DNA of 6,575 nucleotides from Saprospiraceae bacterium (GTDB lineage Bacteria; Bacteroidota; Bacteroidia; Chitinophagales; Saprospiraceae), in assembly GCA_013002475.1 (NCBI GenBank), contig JABDJM010000081.1, positions 1-6,575 of the forward strand. Direction: 5' to 3'. The notes below the pieces were generated by a model. That model saw only the letters and a program-made list of their open reading frames with translations. It was not told the DNA's origin and ran no database searches. The translations under genes were made by a program, and so were the position numbers. How positions within the stretch are numbered: position 1 is the first letter of the stretch; the number at the start of each line of letters is the position of its first letter. Positions 1-6,575 of this stretch are shown piece after piece.

Positions 1-2655
1 TTTCAGGATCGGAATGGGTCAAATTCGAGTTCTGGGGATGAACCAGATGGTGGTCAGGATCTGATTTTTGATCACGTTTATACACCTGGAGATGATCCGG
101 CTTCATATTCAAATTCTGCTGTTGTCAATTTATTCTATTGGGTAAATACCGTTCATGACTTTGCACAGCTTTACGGCTTTGATGAAGCAGCTGGAAATTT
201 TCAGCAAACAAATTATTCCGGCCAGGGTCTCGGTGGAGACTATTTGCGGGCACATGCACAGGATGGTTTTGGACTTCCGACGCCGAATGTGAATAATGCT
301 AATTACAGTGGAGGAGAAGACGGCAGCTCCGGTCAGATCCAAATGTTCGTGTGGGATGATAATGTCGGAGGTGGAGCTAAGTACGTTACTGTTACAGAAC
401 CTGAAAGTGTAGCAGGAGGTTACCCCTCTGTTCAGGCACAGTTTGGTGCGGATGTTCCGGAGGTTCCAATTGTAGCAGAAGTTGTCGAATTTAATGATGG
501 TATCTACCAACCTTATATTACTGATGCCTGTGAACCATCCAATAACCCCTCCGCCCTTGCAGGTAAGATTGCTTTGGTGGACAGAGGGGGATGTTTCTTT
601 GAGCAAAAAACAGTTTGGGCCCAGGAAGCGGGAGCTATTGCAGTGATCATGTGCAACTTTGAGGAAGATCCTTTGGGGATGGCTGGTGTCCCTGACCTTG
701 AGGGGACTATTCCTACAGTAAGTATGGGTGCCACGGATTGTGCCACAATTAGGGTTTTTGCTGGAAATGGCCTAACTGTATCACTTGGTCAGCCAGATAG
801 TAATGGGCCAGCATTCCTTGATGGAGATTTTGACAATGGCATTATTGCCCATGAGTTCGCCCACGGGATCAGTAACCGACTTACTGGAGGTCCAGGAAGC
901 GCAACGTGTTTGTTCAATGCAGAGCAGATGGGCGAGGGCTGGAGTGATTTCTTCAGTTTGATCATGAGTGTTAAACCTGGTGAGACGGGTGACACGCCCA
1001 GAGGTGTCGGAACATTTGTATTTCGCCAGGACAACCAAGGCCGGGGACTCCGTCGATACCCTTATACCACAGATATGAGCATCAATCCTCTTACCCTTGC
1101 CGATGTGGCTGCCAATACGGAGGTACATGCATTGGGCGAAGTTTGGACGGCCGTTCTTTGGGATCTTTACTGGGCCCTTAGCGAACAATATGATTTTGAT
1201 GCGGATCTGATGAATGGTTCAGGTGGAAACAATCTTGCCGTACAACTGGTCATGGATGGAATGAAAATTCAGGATTGCCTTCCGGGATTTATTGAGGGAC
1301 GAGACGGTATTTTGACAGCAGATCAAATCCTTACCGGTGGAGTCAACCAATGTTTGATTTGGGAGGTTTTTGCCCGCAGAGGAATGGGCTTTGGAGCTTC
1401 TCAGGGTTCTTCTCTAAGTGCATCTGATCAGGTAAGTAGTTTTGAACCACTCCCACCTTGTGTAGAGGAATTAAAGATGGATAAAACCCTGACTCCTTTA
1501 GTTGACGCGGGGGGAACCATCGAGGTCTCTATCGACATTATAAATCACAAACCTGAAACACAAACGGGTGTAAAGGTTATTGATCAACTTCCCGAGGGTT
1601 TGACTTACGTTGATGGTTCAGCCAATTATTCAGCGATAGTAGATGGAGATCAGTTGAGCTTTGAAATTGGGAATGTAATCTTCAATGAAGAACTGACACT
1701 CACTTATCAGGTGGAAACCGACGCCTCAGCTCCTTCTATCCAGCAGCACTTCGATGGGCTGGAAAGCGGGGCTGTCGAAAATTGGGCTGTTCTTCCCGTT
1801 GAAGGAACCAATGTTTGGGCGCTCAATGGATCTTCTGCCTATGAAGGCAGCAACTCTTTTAAGGTCGAATCTGTAGCAACCGAAAGTCAGCAAATTGTAT
1901 TCAGCCTTAATGACTTTCCAGTGGTAGGTTCTAAACCCACCCTTCGATTTTACCATAATTATGATACTGAGCACGGCCAGGACGGCGGTGTTGTTCAGGT
2001 AACAGATGATATTGATCTGGGTGTTTGGGAGAATCTGGGAGACCACATGCTACGTGGTAGTTATCAGGGTCCATTGGACTACTCAACTTTTGTGATCCCA
2101 AATTTCCAGGCTTTTTATGGAGAGTCTGCGGGGTATACCAGCAGCTATATTGACCTAAGTGATTTCATGGGTAAAGAACTCTACTTCCGTTATAATTTTG
2201 GGACAAGCGATGGAGACGGTCCGGTTTCTCCCTCTAATGGATTTTGGGAATTTGACAATTTTGAGTTGATGGATCTTGTCCATTATAACTGGGAAACCTG
2301 TCTTACGAATGAAGCTGGATTTTCAGTCTGTGAGTTTGCTCCCGACCTGGGAACTGTAATAGAGTCTGAGGTAGTTAGTGGTATTGAAGATCTTCAGGAT
2401 GAAGGATTTGATATTCAACTATATCCAAATCCGGCAAATGATTTTGTCACTGTAAGCCTGCAAAGCAACTTCATTGAAAAAGCCACCCTTAGCATTTTTT
2501 CTATTGATGGAAAATTAATGAAGTCACAGACCTTATATACGAACGGTGGGCTACAGCAGGAGATCGTTCAGACTTACGACCTGCTTCCTGGTTTTTACTT
2601 TGTAAGGGTGGATACTTCTCAAGGGCATAAAACCCAAAAATTGATCATTCAATAA
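1..2655 (+). CDS. Secreted M36 (fungalysin-family) zinc metallopeptidase with nested PA domain and T9SS sorting domain; 5'-partial
   Basis: The frame is open from base 1, so the true start, signal peptide and any propeptide lie upstream; 884 codons are visible and are numbered here from base 1. Seen: an M36-like stretch NLFYWVNTVHDF near residue 43; QMFVWD at about 114-119; the zinc motif HEFAH at 284-288 (catalytic Glu285); and GEGWSDFF, whose Glu312 fits the third zinc ligand. CLPGFIEGRD near 426 is also typical of the family. A PA domain (about 161-257, with GKIALVDRGGC) interrupts the catalytic domain just before the zinc helix. Downstream come a DUF11-like beta domain (about 491-575), a MAM/jelly-roll-like module (about 584-759) and a type A T9SS sorting domain (about 805-884, LYPNPANDF start, ending KTQKLIIQ). 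The family digests proteins outside the cell; secretion through T9SS, with release or surface attachment after tail cleavage, is inferred from the sorting domain. The catalytic residues are intact. The exact substrate is unknown. Confidence 0.93.
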   Translation, partial: FQDRNGSNSSSGDEPDGGQDLIFDHVYTPGDDPASYSNSAVVNLFYWVNTVHDFAQLYGFDEAAGNFQQTNYSGQGLGGDYLRAHAQDGFGLPTPNVNNANYSGGEDGSSGQIQMFVWDDNVGGGAKYVTVTEPESVAGGYPSVQAQFGADVPEVPIVAEVVEFNDGIYQPYITDACEPSNNPSALAGKIALVDRGGCFFEQKTVWAQEAGAIAVIMCNFEEDPLGMAGVPDLEGTIPTVSMGATDCATIRVFAGNGLTVSLGQPDSNGPAFLDGDFDNGIIAHEFAHGISNRLTGGPGSATCLFNAEQMGEGWSDFFSLIMSVKPGETGDTPRGVGTFVFRQDNQGRGLRRYPYTTDMSINPLTLADVAANTEVHALGEVWTAVLWDLYWALSEQYDFDADLMNGSGGNNLAVQLVMDGMKIQDCLPGFIEGRDGILTADQILTGGVNQCLIWEVFARRGMGFGASQGSSLSASDQVSSFEPLPPCVEELKMDKTLTPLVDAGGTIEVSIDIINHKPETQTGVKVIDQLPEGLTYVDGSANYSAIVDGDQLSFEIGNVIFNEELTLTYQVETDASAPSIQQHFDGLESGAVENWAVLPVEGTNVWALNGSSAYEGSNSFKVESVATESQQIVFSLNDFPVVGSKPTLRFYHNYDTEHGQDGGVVQVTDDIDLGVWENLGDHMLRGSYQGPLDYSTFVIPNFQAFYGESAGYTSSYIDLSDFMGKELYFRYNFGTSDGDGPVSPSNGFWEFDNFELMDLVHYNWETCLTNEAGFSVCEFAPDLGTVIESEVVSGIEDLQDEGFDIQLYPNPANDFVTVSLQSNFIEKATLSIFSIDGKLMKSQTLYTNGGLQQEIVQTYDLLPGFYFVRVDTSQGHKTQKLIIQ

Positions 2656-2687
2656 ATAAAAAAGGGCCCAATGGGCCCTTTTTTATT
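2655..2687. terminator. Bidirectional intrinsic terminator between convergent genes
   Basis: A perfect 15-bp inverted repeat (2655-2669 pairing with 2673-2687) has a 3-base AAT loop. The core is GGGCCC paired with GGGCCC, flanked by six A on the left and six T on the right. Read on the plus strand it is a GC stem followed by a U tract, ending the metallopeptidase mRNA; read on the minus strand it has the same form and ends the mRNA of the 455-residue gene. The plus-strand stop codon (2653-2655) touches the left arm, and the minus-strand stop (2683-2685) lies inside the right arm. Confidence 0.9.
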
Positions 2688-4050
2688 CCTCTTCACTTTT
2701 CTTTTCAGCCTCCAGTTCCTCCTTTGTTTCCTCGATCGTTTCGGATACTTTTTCACCCACCACTTCTGCAACAGCTTTGACAGTATCTACCACATCCGTC
2801 AGACTTTCTCCCAGAGTGGATGAAATAGCTTCAGCAATACCTTGTTTATCGGTGGCCTCTGGAGCTTCGCTTTCCGCCTTGGTTTGTTGTGTCGGAGCTT
2901 CCTGAGTCTTGCTTTCGGGTTGGGCTTCAGCTTTAGAATCCTTTGAAGGGGACTGAGCCGCAGGAGGTGTAGACGAGGAAGCTTCTTTCTTTTCTCTCCT
3001 TTGTTGTTGAGCTGATAGCTTTTCAATTTTTCGATTTAACTCACCCTCAGTTTTTCGCATGTCTGCGAGCTTCTCCTTTTTTGAGTTGGCCCTTTGATCA
3101 AGCATTTTGATCTTAGCTTGCCTAATCTGCAACTCCAATTGCCCTTCGGTTCTTTCTGCTCTTCGATTCTGAAATTTCAATTCTTCGTCATCTCGTTTTA
3201 TGGACCGTTCCATTTTTTCAATAGCCTTCACCAATCCGGCTAGTCTCCGCTTAACCCGATCCAAGGGAGAATTGCCAGGAACATTTTCTTTACCGTATTT
3301 CTTTTCCTTAACCTGCTTAAAAGCTTTGTCCAACCTCTCCCAAATAGCGTTTCTATCCTCTCTGGTAAATTTTGTATCCCGGTATTTTCTTTGAAGGTCT
3401 TTTAGATCGTTAAAAAGACCATTAATATTTACATTTTCTTTTATCTTTTCTTCGATCTCTCCAAGAGCTTCTGAAAATGTATCTGCGTATTTTTTTGATT
3501 GAGAACGGAACTCCTCATCCAATACTGCTCTTAACTCTTTCATTTTGGAGAAAAGCGCATTTGTTCCGTTTTTCAATTCATTTGCATGATCCCAAAAAAG
3601 ATTTTTCTCTTTTACCTGCTCCTGTACTTTCGACCAAAAGCCTTTGAGTGATTCCCAAACGGCGGCATCATACTCAGTTAGCTTTTCAACTTTTTCTTTA
3701 AAATCTTCCAGCTCTGATCTATAAGTAGCATTGAGTTTTGATGACAGCACCACAAAGTGCCATTCAGTTTGTGCTCTTTGAATTAAAGAGGTGTTTTCAA
3801 CCTTAATATCTTCAGGAAGCATGGATTCGGAAATGGAGAGATCCCTGGTGACGGATTCTATTCCCTCAGGGAGCGCATATTCTGCGCCTACTCGCCATTG
3901 ATCCATCATTGCCTTATGGACTTCTTCGGTGGCGAGGGTTTCCGGAATTGAATGAATTTTTATCTGGTTCTCTTCGGCAAGCAATTCAATTGCAACAAGT
4001 ACTTTTTCGTCCTGGGCATTAGTACCCCATAAAACAAGCTTTCTTTTCAT
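2683..4050 (-). CDS. Uncharacterised coiled-coil protein, DUF349-like helical middle region
   Basis: I do not recognise a function for this 455-residue protein. No signal peptide or membrane segment is visible, so it is probably cytoplasmic. The N-terminal 60 or so residues (starting MKRKLVLWGTNAQDEKVLVA) look like a small alpha/beta unit. Residues about 110-250 are helical, with Trp-containing repeats spaced like DUF349 (for example RKYRDTKFTREDRNAIWERL at 221-240); this likeness is by eye only. Residues about 265-350 are a highly charged predicted coiled coil. Residues about 351-403 are a low-complexity Ala/Glu/Pro/Ser/Lys/Gln linker, and 404-455 form an amphipathic helix ending in an acidic Glu/Lys tail. 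The ATG at 4050 is the natural start: the N-terminus looks like a folded domain and no alternative is needed. No Shine-Dalgarno sequence precedes it. It lies 105 bp downstream of asd on the same strand with no terminator-like hairpin between, so read-through from asd is possible. A structural or nucleic-acid-associated role is conceivable but unproven. Confidence 0.85.
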   Translation of the reverse strand: MKRKLVLWGTNAQDEKVLVAIELLAEENQIKIHSIPETLATEEVHKAMMDQWRVGAEYALPEGIESVTRDLSISESMLPEDIKVENTSLIQRAQTEWHFVVLSSKLNATYRSELEDFKEKVEKLTEYDAAVWESLKGFWSKVQEQVKEKNLFWDHANELKNGTNALFSKMKELRAVLDEEFRSQSKKYADTFSEALGEIEEKIKENVNINGLFNDLKDLQRKYRDTKFTREDRNAIWERLDKAFKQVKEKKYGKENVPGNSPLDRVKRRLAGLVKAIEKMERSIKRDDEELKFQNRRAERTEGQLELQIRQAKIKMLDQRANSKKEKLADMRKTEGELNRKIEKLSAQQQRREKKEASSSTPPAAQSPSKDSKAEAQPESKTQEAPTQQTKAESEAPEATDKQGIAEAISSTLGESLTDVVDTVKAVAEVVGEKVSETIEETKEELEAEKKSEEE

Positions 4051-4155
4051 CGTTCAATATTTCTGTAATCAGAATCGGTATTTCCAAGTAGTATAAATCA
4101 ATCATTTTCACTAGTACGGTTCAACAAATTAGCAGAATTCAGGCTTTTAGACAAA

Positions 4156-5181
4156 TCAGGCTCCTACCTGCAGACCTTTTCCTTTTACCAGACCCTGGGC
4201 GATTAAATATTCTGCAATTTGAATTGTATTGGTTGCTGCTCCTTTCCGGAGATTGTCAGCAACGACCCAAATATTGAAAGTATTCTTTTGAGACTCATCA
4301 ATTCGAATGCGTCCAACAAAAACTTCGTCTTTATGTTTTGCGAATAATGGCATCGGGTAATCATTCGCTGCAGGATCATCCTGCATAACTATTCCGGGAG
4401 CCTCTCTTAGAGTTGATTTTAATTGCTCAATGCTAACGTCCTTGGAGAACTCAATATTTACAGCCTCTGAGTGACCGCCATGCACAGGTACTCTCACAGC
4501 CGTAGCAGTAACAGCCAGCTCCGGGTGACCCAGGATCTTCCGGCTCTCATGGACCAACTTCATTTCTTCCTTGGTGTAATCATTTTCAAGGAAAATATCA
4601 CAATGCGGAATGCAGTTGTCAAATATCGGATAGTGATAAGCATTTTCATCCTGACTAAGAGGATTGCCTTCTCTTTCAGCATCGTATTGATTCAAGGCCT
4701 TAACTCCCGTTCCTGTAATGGACTGATATGTGGATATAACCAATCGCTTAATGCCAAAAGCTTTCTCCAAGGGAGCCAAAGCCACGACTAGCTGGATGGT
4801 AGAACAATTCGGATTTGCAATGATTCGATCCTGTTCGGTCAGAACATCAGCATTTACCTCTGGAACAACCAGAGGTATATCATCATGCATTCTCCAGGCT
4901 GAACTATTGTCAACAACGGTAGTCCCTACTTCTGCAAACTTTGGGGCCCATTCCAGCGAAACATTTCCTCCCGCAGAAAATAAGGCAAAGTCAGGTTTCA
5001 GGTTTACTGCGTCCTCAAGAGACACTATAGTATGATTCCTTCCAGAAAATTCTATCTGTTTTCCTACTGACCTTGCAGAGGCAACAGGAATAAACTCTGA
5101 TATAGGGAAGTTTCTTTCCTTTAATACTTCACACATGACGGTGCCAACTAGGCCGGTAACTCCAACTACTGCGACGCGCAT
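4156..5181 (-). CDS. asd: Aspartate-semialdehyde dehydrogenase
   Basis: This cytoplasmic enzyme reduces L-aspartyl-4-phosphate to L-aspartate-4-semialdehyde with NADPH. It is the second step of the aspartate pathway, at the branch to diaminopimelate/lysine and to threonine, methionine and isoleucine. The 341 residues match the usual length. Seen: the N-terminal dinucleotide-binding loop GVTGLVG (residues 7-13); DNSSAWRM with Arg97 in the place of the phosphate-binding arginine; the active-site motif NPNCSTIQ with catalytic Cys126 (codon at 4804-4806); STYQSITGTG (150-159); and RVPVHGGHSE with Arg230 and the probable acid/base His237. The C-terminal IWVVADNLRKGAATN (304-318) is characteristic. 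All key residues are present and the gene looks intact. The ATG at 5181 begins directly with the beta strand of the Rossmann fold, which fixes the start. The leader is AT-rich without a Shine-Dalgarno sequence, as is usual in Bacteroidota. No aspartokinase or dap gene is adjacent, so asd appears to stand apart from its pathway partners here. Confidence 0.98.
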   Translation of the reverse strand: MRVAVVGVTGLVGTVMCEVLKERNFPISEFIPVASARSVGKQIEFSGRNHTIVSLEDAVNLKPDFALFSAGGNVSLEWAPKFAEVGTTVVDNSSAWRMHDDIPLVVPEVNADVLTEQDRIIANPNCSTIQLVVALAPLEKAFGIKRLVISTYQSITGTGVKALNQYDAEREGNPLSQDENAYHYPIFDNCIPHCDIFLENDYTKEEMKLVHESRKILGHPELAVTATAVRVPVHGGHSEAVNIEFSKDVSIEQLKSTLREAPGIVMQDDPAANDYPMPLFAKHKDEVFVGRIRIDESQKNTFNIWVVADNLRKGAATNTIQIAEYLIAQGLVKGKGLQVGA

Positions 5182-5216
5182 ATTTGTTAAAACATTTTAA
5201 AGGTCAACAAGGTCTC

Positions 5217-5224
5217 CAAAGATA
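5217..5224 (-). promoter_or_regulatory. Candidate Bacteroidota -7 promoter element for asd
   Basis: On the minus strand these bases read TATCTTTG, an exact match to the Bacteroidota primary-sigma -7 consensus TAnnTTTG. It lies 35 bases before the asd start, which would put transcription initiation near 5210 and give a leader of about 30 nt. No good -33 TTG element is visible at the expected distance upstream, only an AT-rich stretch, so the call rests on the -7 match and position alone. Confidence 0.45.
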
Positions 5225-5292
5225 CAGGCAATATCATATTATTGCTACTTTTAAGGCCCTTTGCGTTAGGAATCCAACTCAAACAAATAGCC

Positions 5293-6575
5293 GTGAAATA
5301 CCCAACCCACCTTCAGCTATTCTTGCTAATCTTTTTTTTCTGCCAATCTGCCTTTGGTCAGTATTCGGATCAATTTGATCAAGGAACATTGGAACAGAAT
5401 AATTGGACAGGAGATCTACAATCATTCATAATCAATGGAGATGAACAGCTCCAATTGACAGATCCGGATCCAGGTTCATCAAATTTTTCAAAGATTGGAA
5501 GAGTATTGTCTATAGGCGACAGTACCACATGGGAACTTTGGGCCTTCCTTGATTTTTCCCCGTCAGGCTCAAATTATGCTGAGATTTTTCTTGCCCTCGA
5601 TGCACCTTCAACAGAATCCGGAAATGGCTATGTACTGAGAATTGGTGGGATTAGCGGATCCGATGATGCCTTGGGATTATATAAGAAAACCGGAGGGCAA
5701 TATGATTTGCTTGCAGAAGGAACTGTTGGAGCTGCAGGAGGCACAACTGTCACAGCCAGGATAAGAGTAACCCGAAATGAAAATTCCACCTGGGAGGTTT
5801 GGGCCGATTATACAGGTGGCACAAATTTTACATTGGAGGCCGAGGCTGTTGATGATAGTTACCCGACCGGTAATTATTTCGGGATTGGCTGCTACTACTC
5901 AGCTACCAGAGCGGATAAATTTTATTTCGATGATTTGGTTATTGGACCCGGCTTTGCAGACCTCGTCCCACCAAAAGTTGTCAGCAGTTCCATGAATGAA
6001 ACCGGGATGATCACCCTTGAATTCTCCGAGGGACTAGAGCCAATATCTGCCACTAATTCTGACAATTATTCCTTTCAACCATCTCTTGTTTTTTTCCCTC
6101 CTGAATTCATGTTGGGTACTACTAATGAGTTGTCAATTGAAGTCACCGGAGGATTGGTCTCAGGAACCATTTATGAATTGGAGCTTTCAGGGATCGAAGA
6201 TTTTTTTGGAAACCCCATTGCGGATACAACTTTATACTTTGAGTTTTTGGACGTGCAGATCCCTGAACCATATGACTTGCTGATTAACGAAATAATGGCC
6301 GACGAAAGTCCCTCAGTAGGGCTACCCGATGCAGAGTATATTGAAATCTGGAATGTCAGCTCTAAAAATATCCAGCTCGCTAAAATAATTTTTGAGGATG
6401 GTGGAGGAGAAACCCAACTGCCTTCCAGAATTTTAAGGCCCCAGGAGATCATAGTCCTGACTAGTTCAGAATCGTTCGAACTTTTACAATTTGATAATAC
6501 AATAGGCGTTGTTGGATTTCCTTCTCTTACAAACTCAGGGGAAACCATCAGCCTGCTTAATGAAGACTCCGAGGT
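5293..6575 (+). CDS. Exported lamin-tail-domain protein with N-terminal laminin-G-like and Ig-like modules; 3'-partial
   Basis: Translation from the GTG at 5293 gives 427 codons before the window ends, still open. The start is chosen because it yields a textbook signal peptide: charged MKYPTH, a hydrophobic core LFLLIFFF, and an SAFG|Q cleavage site after about residue 22. There is no in-frame ATG until 5992, deep in the protein. The reading frame continues upstream to a stop at 5188-5190, so a TTG at 5242 is possible but would bury the signal peptide. After the signal, residues about 23-220 form a laminin-G/concanavalin-like beta sandwich (FDQGTLEQNNWTG, later KFYFDDLVIG). Residues about 226-322 are an SbsA/bacterial Ig-like domain (PPKVVSSS, ITLEFSEGL, GIEDFFGNPI). 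From about 328 a lamin-tail domain begins (LLINEIMADESPSVGLPDAE, then YIEIWN, LPSRILRPQEIIVL, FPSLTNSGETISL). Lamin-tail proteins in this phylum are large surface or secreted proteins, often ending in a T9SS or FlgD-like domain; that end is off-window. Their role is unknown; adhesion or binding of an extracellular polymer is a guess. Confidence 0.9.
   Translation, partial: MKYPTHLQLFLLIFFFCQSAFGQYSDQFDQGTLEQNNWTGDLQSFIINGDEQLQLTDPDPGSSNFSKIGRVLSIGDSTTWELWAFLDFSPSGSNYAEIFLALDAPSTESGNGYVLRIGGISGSDDALGLYKKTGGQYDLLAEGTVGAAGGTTVTARIRVTRNENSTWEVWADYTGGTNFTLEAEAVDDSYPTGNYFGIGCYYSATRADKFYFDDLVIGPGFADLVPPKVVSSSMNETGMITLEFSEGLEPISATNSDNYSFQPSLVFFPPEFMLGTTNELSIEVTGGLVSGTIYELELSGIEDFFGNPIADTTLYFEFLDVQIPEPYDLLINEIMADESPSVGLPDAEYIEIWNVSSKNIQLAKIIFEDGGGETQLPSRILRPQEIIVLTSSESFELLQFDNTIGVVGFPSLTNSGETISLLNEDSE

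Noticed and set aside
781..1188. Open minus-strand frames of up to 135 codons opposite the metallopeptidase gene
   Set aside because: They lie opposite conserved catalytic-domain codons, have no recognisable domains, and are the expected shadows of a well-used coding frame.
2845..3000. Possible tandem repeat in the Ala/Glu/Pro/Ser/Lys/Gln-rich linker of the unknown protein
   Set aside because: The composition is biased, but I find no regular repeat unit at DNA or protein level.
2799..3026. A 75-codon Lys/Arg/Leu-rich minus-strand frame within the unknown gene
   Set aside because: It overlaps the low-complexity linker in another frame; its basic composition is a by-product of the Ala/Glu/Lys/Pro codons there.
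4127..4150. Hairpin near the asd stop codon as a terminator
   Set aside because: The AGCAGAATTCAGGCT segment pairs for only three bases before mismatches and is not followed by a U tract on the minus strand.
5187..5195. Two-codon ATG-TTT-TAA minus-strand frame in the asd leader, as a possible regulatory upstream ORF
   Set aside because: It is too short to encode an attenuator peptide, has no amino-acid-specific codons and no associated hairpins; it is likely a chance occurrence in AT-rich sequence.
5293..5361. Lipoprotein signal at Cys17 of the lamin-tail protein
   Set aside because: The residues before the Cys are FFF, which do not fit a lipobox; the SAFG|Q site fits a standard signal peptidase I cleavage.
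5184..5378. A 64-codon plus-strand frame from a TTG at 5184
   Set aside because: It runs out of frame through the signal-peptide region of the lamin-tail gene and has no features of its own.
1..6575. Mobile element, CRISPR array, tRNA/rRNA or defence system
   Set aside because: No transposase or integrase motifs, terminal inverted repeats, regular direct repeats or tRNA-like folds were seen; nearly all bases are accounted for by four intact or edge-truncated genes.

Overview
The window looks like ordinary chromosomal DNA from a member of the Bacteroidota, probably a Saprospiria- or Cytophagia-like marine or soil bacterium. This rests on four things: a C-terminal type IX secretion (T9SS) sorting domain on the first protein, a lamin-tail-domain protein of a kind common in this phylum, start codons with no clear Shine-Dalgarno sequence, and a TAnnTTTG promoter element. 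The genus-level placement is inference.

Layout. Bases 1-2655 (+) hold the 3' part of a gene for a large secreted M36 (fungalysin-type) zinc metallopeptidase. It has a protease-associated (PA) domain nested inside the catalytic domain, then a DUF11-like domain, a beta-sandwich module and the T9SS sorting domain. It converges on a minus-strand gene (2683-4050) for a 455-residue protein of unknown function, rich in coiled coil. The two genes share one perfect hairpin that can act as a terminator in both directions. Upstream of the unknown gene on the same strand, 105 bp away, is asd (4156-5181), encoding aspartate-semialdehyde dehydrogenase of the lysine/threonine/methionine pathway. Divergent from asd, after a 111-bp intergenic region, a GTG-started gene (5293 to beyond the window end) encodes an exported protein with a signal peptide, a laminin-G-like N-terminal module, an Ig-like domain and the start of a lamin-tail domain.

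Functionally the window mixes one housekeeping enzyme (asd), one cytoplasmic protein of unknown role that may be co-transcribed with it, and two unrelated flanking genes for large exported multidomain proteins. I see no mobile element, CRISPR array, RNA gene or defence cassette, and no convincing evidence of a new multi-gene system. The least explained item is the 455-residue protein.
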